Shown here piece by piece: positions 53,304-62,412 of a DNA stretch of 64,000 nt (its first letter is position 1; every line of letters starts with the position of its first letter). The position numbers and the translations under genes are program-made. Origin of the DNA: Betaproteobacteria bacterium Ga0077532 (GTDB lineage Bacteria > Pseudomonadota > Gammaproteobacteria > Burkholderiales > Ga0077523). The notes under the pieces were generated by a model. That model worked only from the letters and a program-made list of their open reading frames with translations. It was not told where the DNA came from and did no database searches. Location: contig LNEE01000016.1 of the NCBI GenBank assembly GCA_001464895.1, positions 62,001-126,000 on the forward strand, given 5' to 3'.

Positions 53304-55414
53304 GCGGCTTCCGCGCGGCTCTCGTCCGATGCTATGTCCCTGGAACGTGCGGGCAGGATGACCTTCATCCGAGTGCCCACCCCAACCGTGCTTTCCACGG
53401 CAATGCGGCCTCCGAGTTCGCTCACGTACTGTTGGCTCTCGTAGGCGCCTATCCCCATGCCCGTCGACTTGGTCGACCGAAATGGCTTGAACAGCTGCTC
53501 ACGGATGAACTCGCTCGACATGCCCTTTCCTTTGTCTTCCACCTCGGCCACGGCGTGCAACCCTTCCGTCGCAATTCGGACGATCACTGAACCTCGCCCC
53601 TCCATCGCATCGAACGCGTTCTGTACGAGATGGCCGAGCACGCGCTCGATTCTCTCCTCGTGCGCCATCGCCCAGACGCTGCTCGACGCCTCCAACACGA
53701 CTTCCCTCCCCTGGCGAGCGTAGGAAGTCCTGATCCGAGCCATCACCGCGCCGATGTCCACGGGTGTGGGACTGCCGATGGGAGCCGCTCCGGAACGCAG
53801 CTGCAGAAGCAACCGATTCATGCGATCCACCACGTGCTCGATGGTGGATCGCATGTCCTTCTGAAACTCGGGATTCGCGCTGTGGCGCTCGGCGTTCTTC
53901 AGCATCAGGGACAACTGTGCCACGAGATTCTTGAGGTCATGCACGACGAATGCCGACATGCGGTTGAAGGCACTGAATTGCTGCGCTTCGACCAAGGCCT
54001 CGGTTGCCCTTACCTGCCCGATGACAGTAGCGGCCTGCCGAGCAGCCGTCTTGAGGAGATCCAGCACTTCCCAGTCGACCTCGACCTTTGCCCTCGGCAG
54101 CTGCAAGACCACGAATCCGCCCAGCCCATCACCCTCCGGCATCGGGATGACAAGCCATGCGTCCGACCGCTCCTGCAGCCAGAGCGGCAGTTCCAGGTCC
54201 GGATACTTGTCCGGCCTCTCGCGGAACTCCTCGAGATCGATCACCCACCAGGTCGACGCGAGGAAACGCACGAGCGATGCCTCGGCCGTAATCGTGCTGG
54301 CCAGAGCCGGCGTGTTCCAATGCCCCGCCGGTCGATAGACGCCATCGCCATCACGCCACCATTGCAGGCCTGCTGGACTCTCGACGAGATCGGCAAGCGC
54401 CTGGATGGACCTTTCCACGATGCTCTCCGCGTTGGAGGTCGTTGCGAGCATCTTCGTGAATCGGAGCCACTCCTCCCGATAGTCGTACCGATACGAGAAG
54501 AAGTTCTTGTTGATGAAGACGCGTAGGCGCGCCCGTACGGATCCGGAAAAGAACAAGAGCGCCAGGACCAAAAGCGCGATGAAGAGAAAGACTGCCTGGA
54601 TGGCTCGGCCCCAGTCACCACCGAAGATCCGGACGTAGTAGCCGGCACCAGCAACAGCCAGCATGTAGAGCCCGGATAGCAGCAGGGCCGTGGAGCCGAA
54701 CACGATGTTTCGCGAAACGGCGACATCGATGGTCCAGTTCCGATTCCGCGCTGTGGCGACGAGGATCAGGGGAATCGCGAGGGCGTGCACCGCCCCGCGG
54801 ACGGTCCAGACCTGCTCGTCGACGCCGCGCAACAGAAGCGCATCGGAGAACATGAAGAGGTCGTAGCCGAGCATCGCTCCGAGCCCGAGCACCAATGGCT
54901 TGATACCCCATCGAGCCGCTTCCTTGGTCCCTCGATACAGCTGCTCACAGAGGCTGAGGCCGATCACGGCTGCGATCGCCGAAACACCAAAGCTCGGCAC
55001 GAGACGCTGCAAGGGCCCGGCGACACTCGCAAACAGACCGACACCGCCGGCGACAGTCGCAAACCAATGCCCCAGGACGAGGGAAGATGCCAGGACGAAC
55101 CGGCTGCGGGTAGACAGGGCGAGGGTCAAGCCAGGAACCTGGAGGGACTGCAGCAGCGCGAGGACGAAGCCGAACCACGCGCCGAATCGCAGTCCGTCGG
55201 CCAACAGGTGAAACAGCCAGGATGCATCGCTCGGCGTGAGTGCCACGACGACGCCGGACACCTGCCACAGGAACGAAGACAGTGCCGCGAACAGCAGTAC
55301 GCCGGAACGGCCTGCCCAGCCGCGCCGGATACCGATCTGGATGGCGAGCACGGCGTAGGCCGCGGCTCCGAATCCGTAGCTGGCAACGGCGATTGCGGCG
55401 GTGGAGGCCGTCAT
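53300..55414 (-). CDS. prsK: PEP-CTERM system membrane histidine kinase PrsK
   Basis: Multiple N-terminal TM helices, GAF-like region, FVVHDLKNLVAQLSLMLKNAERH (H-box), NAFDAMEGRG (N-box), GKGMSSEFI...STKSTGMGIGAYESQQYV; overlaps prsR. Confidence 0.93.
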   Translation of the reverse strand: MTASTAAIAVASYGFGAAAYAVLAIQIGIRRGWAGRSGVLLFAALSSFLWQVSGVVVALTPSDASWLFHLLADGLRFGAWFGFVLALLQSLQVPGLTLALSTRSRFVLASSLVLGHWFATVAGGVGLFASVAGPLQRLVPSFGVSAIAAVIGLSLCEQLYRGTKEAARWGIKPLVLGLGAMLGYDLFMFSDALLLRGVDEQVWTVRGAVHALAIPLILVATARNRNWTIDVAVSRNIVFGSTALLLSGLYMLAVAGAGYYVRIFGGDWGRAIQAVFLFIALLVLALLFFSGSVRARLRVFINKNFFSYRYDYREEWLRFTKMLATTSNAESIVERSIQALADLVESPAGLQWWRDGDGVYRPAGHWNTPALASTITAEASLVRFLASTWWVIDLEEFRERPDKYPDLELPLWLQERSDAWLVIPMPEGDGLGGFVVLQLPRAKVEVDWEVLDLLKTAARQAATVIGQVRATEALVEAQQFSAFNRMSAFVVHDLKNLVAQLSLMLKNAERHSANPEFQKDMRSTIEHVVDRMNRLLLQLRSGAAPIGSPTPVDIGAVMARIRTSYARQGREVVLEASSSVWAMAHEERIERVLGHLVQNAFDAMEGRGSVIVRIATEGLHAVAEVEDKGKGMSSEFIREQLFKPFRSTKSTGMGIGAYESQQYVSELGGRIAVESTVGVGTRMKVILPARSRDIASDESRAEAA

Positions 55415-55609
55415 TGGAGGCGAGAGTTCCTGTGGGCCCTGAGTTGTTTCGCGGGATCCCTCCGCACCGAGCAGGCGCGATGAGCGATCACCACAAGCGG
55501 TGAATCCCGGACATCCATGGCTTTGGGCAGACCGAGGACCTCACTGCACAACCAAGAATCGTGCTCGGCGAAGCCCGGGACTTCAGGAGGGCTCCAGCGA
55601 CGCGTTTGC

Positions 55610-56995
55610 CTAGCGGGCGCCGTCGCCCGACAGCACGACTCTCACGGTGCCCAACAGAATCACGATGTCCAGCAGGATGGTGTGATTCTTCACGTAATAG
55701 AGGTCGTACTGCAACTTGCGAACAGCATCTTCCACTGACGCCCCGTAGCTGTACTTGACCTGAGCCCAGCCGGTGAGCCCGGGCTTCACCGTATGCCGAG
55801 CCCCATAGAAAGGAACCTGCTCCGTGAGCTGAGAAACGAAGAAGGGCCGCTCGGGTCGGGGACCGACGAAGCTCATCTCCCCCTTCAGGACGTTGAAGAT
55901 CTGGGGAAGCTCATCGATCCGCGTACGTCGCATGAATCGCCCGAACTGGGTCACCCGGGGATCCGCTGTGCTCGCCCAGCGGGGAACCCCATCCTTCTCG
56001 GCGTCGGCACGCATGCTCCGAAACTTGAGCAACATGAAAGATCGTCCACCCAGACCCACGCGCTCCTGGCGGAAGATGATCGGACGCCCGCTTTCCAGAA
56101 AGATCACCAGTGCGGCGACCAGCATGATGGGAGCAGCGAACACGAGGAGGATCGCCGCTGCCACCACATCGAGCGCGCGCTTGACGAACCGACGTGACCA
56201 GTTCTGCCGGAAGCCGTCGCCGTAGATCAGCCAACTTGCCTTGAGCGAATCCACCGGGACCTCCCCCGTGACGCGCTCGAAGAAGCCGGACAGGTCGGTG
56301 ATTCTGACGCCCCTCAGCCGACAGGTCAGGAGTTGGCTCACCGGGAGCAGGCCACCCCGCTGCTCCTGCAGCGCCACCACAACCTCGTTGACTTCCAGCT
56401 TCCGGATGGTGTCCTCGAGGGATGCGGCCGACCGAATCACCCGATCGGGGGATACGGCGCAGACGCTGCTGGCACTGATGGGGAAGAACCCGATCAGATT
56501 GACGCCCGACTTGGAAGCCCCCTGAAGAGCCCTCTCGACGGCGAGCGCCTCGGGGCCTGTGCCGAGCACCAGCATCCTGTGCGTAAGCCAGTCCATCTCT
56601 ACGCCGAAAACCAGGACGAGCCTGACCAAGAGAAGACCTGCCGCTGAAAGCAGGAGGGCCTCGGGAAGCGCCGCACGGTATTCGGCACCATCTGGAAACA
56701 TCGCGAAAACGCCGTACACCAGCAGGCTACCGGCCGCCAGACTTCCCAGAATTCTCAGGGCGAACGCGGTCGCAGAGACGCTGCGGTCCATTCGATGAAG
56801 CCTGAAGGCGCCAAGGCAAAGGATCTGACCGAGAGCGAAGATACCGACGGCCGCAGCAACAACGAACGCATCCTGTTGAGAAAAAGTGGAATGTCCGGCC
56901 ACCGCGCTCATGAAGGACGCACAGAAGACCAGGCAGGCAAGCGCCAACTCCAATACGGCCACCAGGGGAACCCTCTGATTGAAAAGCAGAACCAT
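55610..56995 (-). CDS. TIGR03013-type PEP-CTERM/XrtA system undecaprenyl-phosphate sugar transferase
   Basis: N-terminal TM helices, then KRALDVVAAAILLVFAAPIMLVAALVIFLESGRPIIFRQERVGLGGRSFMLLKFRSMRADAEKDG...RRTRIDELPQIFNVLKGEMSFVGPRPERP. Confidence 0.92.
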   Translation of the reverse strand: MVLLFNQRVPLVAVLELALACLVFCASFMSAVAGHSTFSQQDAFVVAAAVGIFALGQILCLGAFRLHRMDRSVSATAFALRILGSLAAGSLLVYGVFAMFPDGAEYRAALPEALLLSAAGLLLVRLVLVFGVEMDWLTHRMLVLGTGPEALAVERALQGASKSGVNLIGFFPISASSVCAVSPDRVIRSAASLEDTIRKLEVNEVVVALQEQRGGLLPVSQLLTCRLRGVRITDLSGFFERVTGEVPVDSLKASWLIYGDGFRQNWSRRFVKRALDVVAAAILLVFAAPIMLVAALVIFLESGRPIIFRQERVGLGGRSFMLLKFRSMRADAEKDGVPRWASTADPRVTQFGRFMRRTRIDELPQIFNVLKGEMSFVGPRPERPFFVSQLTEQVPFYGARHTVKPGLTGWAQVKYSYGASVEDAVRKLQYDLYYVKNHTILLDIVILLGTVRVVLSGDGAR

Positions 56996-57062
56996 GCCGT
57001 CACACCTCGCTCAGCTCCAGCGAGTGACTGCCCGCTGGAATGTCTCCGTGGGCCCATAAGCG

Positions 57063-57078
57063 AGCACAGTGCCCGCCA
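57063..57078 (-). promoter_or_regulatory. Candidate sigma54 promoter of the TIGR03013-type sugar transferase
   Basis: TGGCGGGCACTGTGCT on the minus strand; GG-N10-GC exact; 68 nt upstream of the start. Confidence 0.55.
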
Positions 57079-57375
57079 GCGGATGCGAAGCCAGATGAAG
57101 CGATGACAGAACGAGGCCGGTCGACAGGCTCACGAACCTGGACAGAGGATTGGCGCCACCCCCGCGCGACAAACCCTCGGAAGTCACCGGATTCCAGGAG
57201 AATTCCTCGATCATCAGGCCAAAGAGAATCCGGCTAGCGGTTGGCGCTCACGCCATCCCGATCCCATTCGCTCCACGCCGCGCGACGACCGAGACCGTGG
57301 CGAGGACTTCCTGAGTTGGGCACTTGAGGACGGAATTGGGCGCGTCCGCAACGCCCCCAGAAGCGACCGACTGCA

Positions 57376-58500
57376 TCATTCCCGTCTGAGGGGATCCGTG
57401 GCTTCCGGACGGCGTCGCGCGCTCCGCAGCCCCTTCATGGCCGCGTGGTAGATCAACAGCCAGGGGGGCATTCGCAGCCAGACCGCGCGTGCCGCAAGAA
57501 TGCGATGGGAAAGGGGCGGGCGCCGTGCGGGACGGCCATCGGGGTGAGGTGGAAACAGCGCGCGATGAACGAGAGTGTCCATTGCACGCTGGACGATCGT
57601 ACCGGGTGCAAACTCATCAATGGCACGGGACAACGCTGGCGACACGGGCGTACCCAACCAAGCCTGCGCATACCGAAGTGCGTACCAGAGTGGCCGGCCG
57701 AGGCCATGTATCGCGGCATGCTTCGGGAGCGCGTCATCGAGAGCCTCACCTGCATGGACTCGAAGCAGTGCGTCGACGTCCACCAACTCCCTGAGACGAT
57801 CGACGCAGTCCGAGTCCTGAAACAGATGAACTGCGACGTGAAGCACCTGATCTGCGGGTGACAGTGCGTGCCATGGTCCACCCGGAATCGGAACGGCTGC
57901 TTCGAGGAGCTTGGCCGCATCGGGCTTGAGGCGCCCGGTCACGGGAAGAATCGTGTGATGCACATCCAGCTGAAGGAGAAATCGCGGATGCCGCATCGGC
58001 GGGAGCTCGTGAGCCCACGCACGGTAGTAATGCTGATCGTACGCGTCAGGCTTCTCGCTCAGCCAACCCGCCCGGTGGAGCCGGGATTCCACATCGTCGA
58101 GGACACCACGGCTCACCATCAGGTCGACGTCGTCGAACATCCGTCCGACAGAAGACGGGATGCCCTGGGCTACGTACGCGGCGCCTTTGAGAAGCACGAG
58201 CTTTTCCGGCATGGCATCGAGGGCACGAGCCAGGCCGCGCAGGAGGTACCGCGCCATCTGGGCGCGGTGCAAGTAGAAGGCATGCGCTCCCGCCAGGTGC
58301 CTCCGGGGCGCCTCAGGGACCGCTCCGAGGACGCCAGCGTGCGCGAGGCGCCCGTGTACCGTGCCGAGCAGCTCCGCAACGCCGGCGACTCGCACGACGA
58401 GATCCCAGTCGTCGCTGCTCAGACTCTTGGCTGAGTCAGGCTCGACTATGAGCTGAATGAGCGTCTGAAGGTAGGGAGGCGGCGGGGCAACGATTGTCAT
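57376..58500 (-). CDS. Uncharacterised nucleotidyltransferase family protein (NTP_transf_5-like)
   Basis: LVLLKGAAYVAQGIPSSVGRMFDDVDLMVSRGVLDDVESRLHRAGW...QLDVHHTILP; start at MTIVAPPPP. Confidence 0.8.
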   Translation of the reverse strand: MTIVAPPPPYLQTLIQLIVEPDSAKSLSSDDWDLVVRVAGVAELLGTVHGRLAHAGVLGAVPEAPRRHLAGAHAFYLHRAQMARYLLRGLARALDAMPEKLVLLKGAAYVAQGIPSSVGRMFDDVDLMVSRGVLDDVESRLHRAGWLSEKPDAYDQHYYRAWAHELPPMRHPRFLLQLDVHHTILPVTGRLKPDAAKLLEAAVPIPGGPWHALSPADQVLHVAVHLFQDSDCVDRLRELVDVDALLRVHAGEALDDALPKHAAIHGLGRPLWYALRYAQAWLGTPVSPALSRAIDEFAPGTIVQRAMDTLVHRALFPPHPDGRPARRPPLSHRILAARAVWLRMPPWLLIYHAAMKGLRSARRRPEATDPLRRE

Positions 58501-58544
58501 GCCCCATTCTATCGGCGCGGCCAACAAAGACCGTACACCACTCG

Positions 58545-59489
58545 TCATTCGCCAGGCGACACGCGACCCGCACGGATATCGTCGACCAGCGTCTCGATGG
58601 CTCGAATGGCCTGATCAAGGTCGCCGAAGACCAGGCGCCTGCACACACTACTGCGGACGAGTGCATTGATCGAGTCAAACGCAGCCGCCCCAAGAAGTTC
58701 GTAGTTGAAGGAGTTCACGGTCAACTTGCTGAACGCTTGCGCGGGATCGATTGCCTCGACGGCGAGCGCAGCTCCCGCCTGGAACTTTGGGAAAAGCACG
58801 ACACCTGGCCGAGCCGGAACGCCGATGGCTGCGACGCTCGCCGCGTCGGCCCCCATATGGGCGACATCCCCTTTCCGGGTCCCACGGAACACCGGACCCA
58901 ACGCCACACCCGGAAAGCGGGCGCGAATCACGTCGATCGAAGCGTTCTTGAGCGCAATCGGTCTGGGCAGAGGGTGCAGCAACCCCGACTCGAGGGATAG
59001 GACCCCAAACTCGTCGGATAGCAGACGGAAGCGGCCGCTGCCCACCATTCCAGCAGTCAACGTGCTTTTTCCGGAACCGGGAACTGCCGGCATGACGATA
59101 CCCACGCCATCCCGCTCGACGGTCCCGGAATGCAACAGAAGATAGTGGGTGCAGCGCTCGGTGAAGGCGAAGTTCAAGCCCCATTCCAGAAGAGGCAAAT
59201 GAACAGCGGCCGGAAAGGGTGCGAATGGCGAGGCACCATCCACCACGAACTCCACCTGCGGCCTGAGGTGGCGCCTCAGGCCCCGCACCCTGAGCACGCT
59301 GGCGGTCACGTCGCAGAAGCCCGTGGAGGGCTCCGTTGGAAAGCGCCCGTAGACAGCTGCAAGCGGCGCAACGATCTCGTTGACGTCGGACCGCACTCTG
59401 AACCTTGCCGCCCCTAGACGAAGGACCAACCCCTCCTCTCCGAGGACTCTGGCGATATCAGACGGGGAAGTTTCGGCCAGGGTTGGCAT
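58545..59489 (-). CDS. HprK-related kinase A (TIGR04352-like)
   Basis: HSGTVERDGVGIVMPAVPGSGKSTLTAGMV (Walker A), LLSDEFGVLSLESG; HPr kinase-like P-loop. Confidence 0.88.
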   Translation of the reverse strand: MPTLAETSPSDIARVLGEEGLVLRLGAARFRVRSDVNEIVAPLAAVYGRFPTEPSTGFCDVTASVLRVRGLRRHLRPQVEFVVDGASPFAPFPAAVHLPLLEWGLNFAFTERCTHYLLLHSGTVERDGVGIVMPAVPGSGKSTLTAGMVGSGRFRLLSDEFGVLSLESGLLHPLPRPIALKNASIDVIRARFPGVALGPVFRGTRKGDVAHMGADAASVAAIGVPARPGVVLFPKFQAGAALAVEAIDPAQAFSKLTVNSFNYELLGAAAFDSINALVRSSVCRRLVFGDLDQAIRAIETLVDDIRAGRVSPGE

Positions 59490-59492
59490 GCT

Positions 59493-59780
59493 TCAACTTG
59501 CTCTGATCAAGCCAAGCTCTTCAAGACCGACCAGAAGCTTCGACAACTCACGAAGCTCTTCAGAGGTGGTATCGGCACCAATCAGAGCGCGTTCGAGTTC
59601 AAGTAAAGACACTCTGCGTTGTCCGATCAATTCAAGGACATCAGCCGCGTGGGCAGAAGCAAAGTGCGTCTCCCACGAGACCGAATTGAAAATCATGCAG
59701 TGATCGCCGAATCTGGCGATCCGTTGACCACCCGGGTCCTCACGCTCCCAGAAGCTCTTCACCGGAATGACCGAAACCAC
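59493..59780 (-). CDS. HPr-rel-A system PqqD family protein (TIGR04353-like)
   Basis: HCMIFNSVSWETHFASAHAADVLELIGQRRVSLLELERALIG...ELSKLLVGLEELGLIRAS; 4 bp from the HprK-related gene. Confidence 0.85.
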   Translation of the reverse strand: MVSVIPVKSFWEREDPGGQRIARFGDHCMIFNSVSWETHFASAHAADVLELIGQRRVSLLELERALIGADTTSEELRELSKLLVGLEELGLIRAS

Positions 59781-59830
59781 TCAGGAAACGCCAATGGCGC
59801 AGCTGGCGTCCTGCATCTCAGGACATTGGA

Positions 59831-60334
59831 TCAGGGCTTGAAAGACGTGTAGCAGGACTTCGTGATCTTTCCACCGGGAATTCCGGTCTCCCATTGGAAG
59901 CCCACAATGTTGCCGGAGTTGTCGACGAGAACGAGTGCTTGCTTGAAATGGCCGGTTCTCGTAACGGTCAAGTTCGCGGCGCCCACCGAGTAAAAAGTCG
60001 GCGTCGGAGCGCTCGTGTTAGAGACAAATTTCAAATAGACACTTGCATGCCCTGGGAACGGTTCGAGGAAGAAGCCGTCGAGCACTGCGTTGGTGGACGT
60101 ATCCTTCAGCTGCAACAATTCCACTTGTCGCCGTAGCCAAATATCGGGATCGGGCGCATACGCGCCACTTGTCACTGGGTCCGGAAGAATCTCCGGAGTC
60201 CCCTGCTTGCCAGCATTCACGAAGCAGGAGGTGCTCGAAGCGGCAAGTACGGAACCAGGATGAACTGTCATGATGAATGGCGCAGCTGCACTGCCACTCA
60301 GGAACCTGCGTCGGGATTTCTTTTCATCACTCAT
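59831..60334 (-). CDS. Hypothetical exported protein with twin-arginine-like signal
   Basis: MSDEKKSRRRFLSGSAAAPFIMTVHPGSVLAAS..., SRRRFL Tat-like motif; first gene of the HPr-rel-A operon. Confidence 0.7.
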   Translation of the reverse strand: MSDEKKSRRRFLSGSAAAPFIMTVHPGSVLAASSTSCFVNAGKQGTPEILPDPVTSGAYAPDPDIWLRRQVELLQLKDTSTNAVLDGFFLEPFPGHASVYLKFVSNTSAPTPTFYSVGAANLTVTRTGHFKQALVLVDNSGNIVGFQWETGIPGGKITKSCYTSFKP

Positions 60335-60386
60335 GTACTTGGGCCCCGGGACAAACATCAACAGCACTAGGATACCGCTGACTGCG

Positions 60387-60402
60387 AGCAATTCGGATAC
60401 CA
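60387..60402 (-). promoter_or_regulatory. Candidate sigma54 promoter of the HPr-rel-A operon
   Basis: TGGTATCCGAATTGCT on the minus strand; GG-N10-GC exact, TTGCT perfect; 53 nt upstream of the proposed start at 60334. Confidence 0.5.
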
Positions 60403-60570
60403 ACGCCCCGAGAATATCTAACGCGTTGATAACTTGACGTTCTGACGAGAGCGATTTGCAATCCGACGAATCGATGTAAATGGAGTCGACAGATCTGGAA
60501 GCCTGCAGACCGATTCAGCTGGGCCCTCGGACCTTACCCCCGCCCTCTCATGGCAGTCTAGGGTGGAAGC

Positions 60571-62412
60571 TCACAGTGCTTCCACAGTGAAATCCGCCGC
60601 ATGGGATCGGAGCCATTGCTCGAGGAGCATGAGGATCCAGATGACCTCCCCATAGAACCCCGGATGCGCTGGCAGCTTGGTTGCGAAAACATCGGACGCG
60701 AACTCGGCGCGAATGATTTTTCGTTCGACCAACGACAAGAGGCTGGCCCGCGAGAACCGCTGGAGTTCAGGGTCCTTGAGGACCCAGGCACCAAAGGGCA
60801 GACCGAACCCGTGCTTGGCCTTCGTCAGAATCTCGTTGGGCAGGAAGCCAGCGGAGGCCTCCTTGAAGAAGTGCCTCAGTTCGACCCCTTTCACCTTGTA
60901 GTCAGGCGGCAGCGCATTGGCGAAGTCGACGAGTTCGTCCGCCAACATCGGAAACCGGACTTCGCAACCCGCGAGTTCCGCGGTGTGAACCACCTTCGGA
61001 AGGTCTGTGTCGGCGAGCGTGTACTTGAGGTCGTAGGCAAGCAGCTGGTTCACGATGGCCGGATCACGGCAGCGGTCGTACACCTCCTTTTGCTGCAACG
61101 CTGGCGCCAATTGAAGAATCGCGCCTGCGAACATGGGTGTCAGCATGTTCTCGACACCGAGCCGGTGCACGAGATTGTAGGTTTCCAGGCGCGCGGGCAG
61201 TCCGAGCTTCGCCTGTTCAACGTAACTCGCTGCCTTGCGCAGCAGCGGCAGGTTGCGCATCGGCCCGAGCAGGATGGGCTCGAGCAATGCTCGGCGCAGT
61301 GACGACGGCACGCGCTCATACCATTCGAAGACCTTCTGTTTCGCGTATCGCGTGTTTCCGCCGAAGATCTCGTCCCCACCGTCTCCGGCCAGGAGGATTC
61401 GAACGCCATCCTGCGCCGCCATGCCGGCGCAGGAGAATCCTGGCAATGCCGAAGAGTTTCCGAACGGTTGATCGTAGCGCTGCGCTACGAGCGGCACGCC
61501 GCGGACGATGTCCGCCGGCGTGACGTAGTACTCGTGGTGATCGGCACCGAAGTGCTTCGCGGCGAGGCGGGCATAGGCCATCTCGTCGTAGCCCTCGGCA
61601 TCGAATCCGATGGAGTAGCACTGCGCCGGCTTTCCGCTCGTCTTCCCCAGCCAGCCGGTCACGGTGGAACTATCCGTCCCTCCGCTCAGATAGCTCGCGG
61701 TGCCTTCGGCGTCGGCGTCACGGGCCACGCTTTCGCGCATCAGATCTCGGAACTCGGCGATGAGCTTTTCCCGGGATTCCCCGCGTCGCTCGCTGTAGTC
61801 GGGTTGCCAGTAACGTTTGACCTCGAACCGCCCGTCAGCAAACTCGCCGTACTGGGCCGCCTCGAGTCTGCGGACCGCCTTGTAAACGGTGGCTGGCGCC
61901 GGAATCACGTGGAAGTACAGATAGTCGAAGAGCGATTGCAGATCCAGTGCGCTGCCGTTCGGTAGCAGACCGGCCACTTCGTCGGCAAAACGACCGATCA
62001 CGACAGCGTGATCGAGCAAGCGATAGGCGAGCGGATAGATGCCGAAGCGATCCACGGCTGCGATCGTGCGACCGGTCGTTGCGTCGTGGGCGACAAACGC
62101 AAACCCACCCGCCATCCGCTGCAACATCGCATTGCCGGTGCTCCGATAGGAAGACAACAATTCAGAAGCTGTGAGGCGCATACCCGGGGCCGCACCACGG
62201 AGGCGCGGAACGCCGATCGCCACGCAGAATCCAGCGTCGTCCTGATGGGACTGGATCTGGGGCGCGGGCGAGGCGTCCATCCAGGCGGTCGGCGCGCGCA
62301 TCCTGTGCGCTGCCCCCGCGGCGGGAGCGTCCGCAGTACCCGCGACCTCCCGGAGCATCGTCGACAGCGCAGGATCGCTGGTCGCAATGCCGATCAGACG
62401 GACTCGGCTCAT
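60571..62412 (-). CDS. Asparagine synthetase-like amidotransferase, glutaminase nucleophile Cys absent
   Basis: SYLSGGTDSSTVTGWL PP-loop, LLAGDGGDEIFGGNTRYAK, FPMLADELVDFANALPPDYKVKG; N-terminus reads MSRVRLIGI, not MCGI. Confidence 0.88.
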   Translation of the reverse strand: MSRVRLIGIATSDPALSTMLREVAGTADAPAAGAAHRMRAPTAWMDASPAPQIQSHQDDAGFCVAIGVPRLRGAAPGMRLTASELLSSYRSTGNAMLQRMAGGFAFVAHDATTGRTIAAVDRFGIYPLAYRLLDHAVVIGRFADEVAGLLPNGSALDLQSLFDYLYFHVIPAPATVYKAVRRLEAAQYGEFADGRFEVKRYWQPDYSERRGESREKLIAEFRDLMRESVARDADAEGTASYLSGGTDSSTVTGWLGKTSGKPAQCYSIGFDAEGYDEMAYARLAAKHFGADHHEYYVTPADIVRGVPLVAQRYDQPFGNSSALPGFSCAGMAAQDGVRILLAGDGGDEIFGGNTRYAKQKVFEWYERVPSSLRRALLEPILLGPMRNLPLLRKAASYVEQAKLGLPARLETYNLVHRLGVENMLTPMFAGAILQLAPALQQKEVYDRCRDPAIVNQLLAYDLKYTLADTDLPKVVHTAELAGCEVRFPMLADELVDFANALPPDYKVKGVELRHFFKEASAGFLPNEILTKAKHGFGLPFGAWVLKDPELQRFSRASLLSLVERKIIRAEFASDVFATKLPAHPGFYGEVIWILMLLEQWLRSHAADFTVEAL

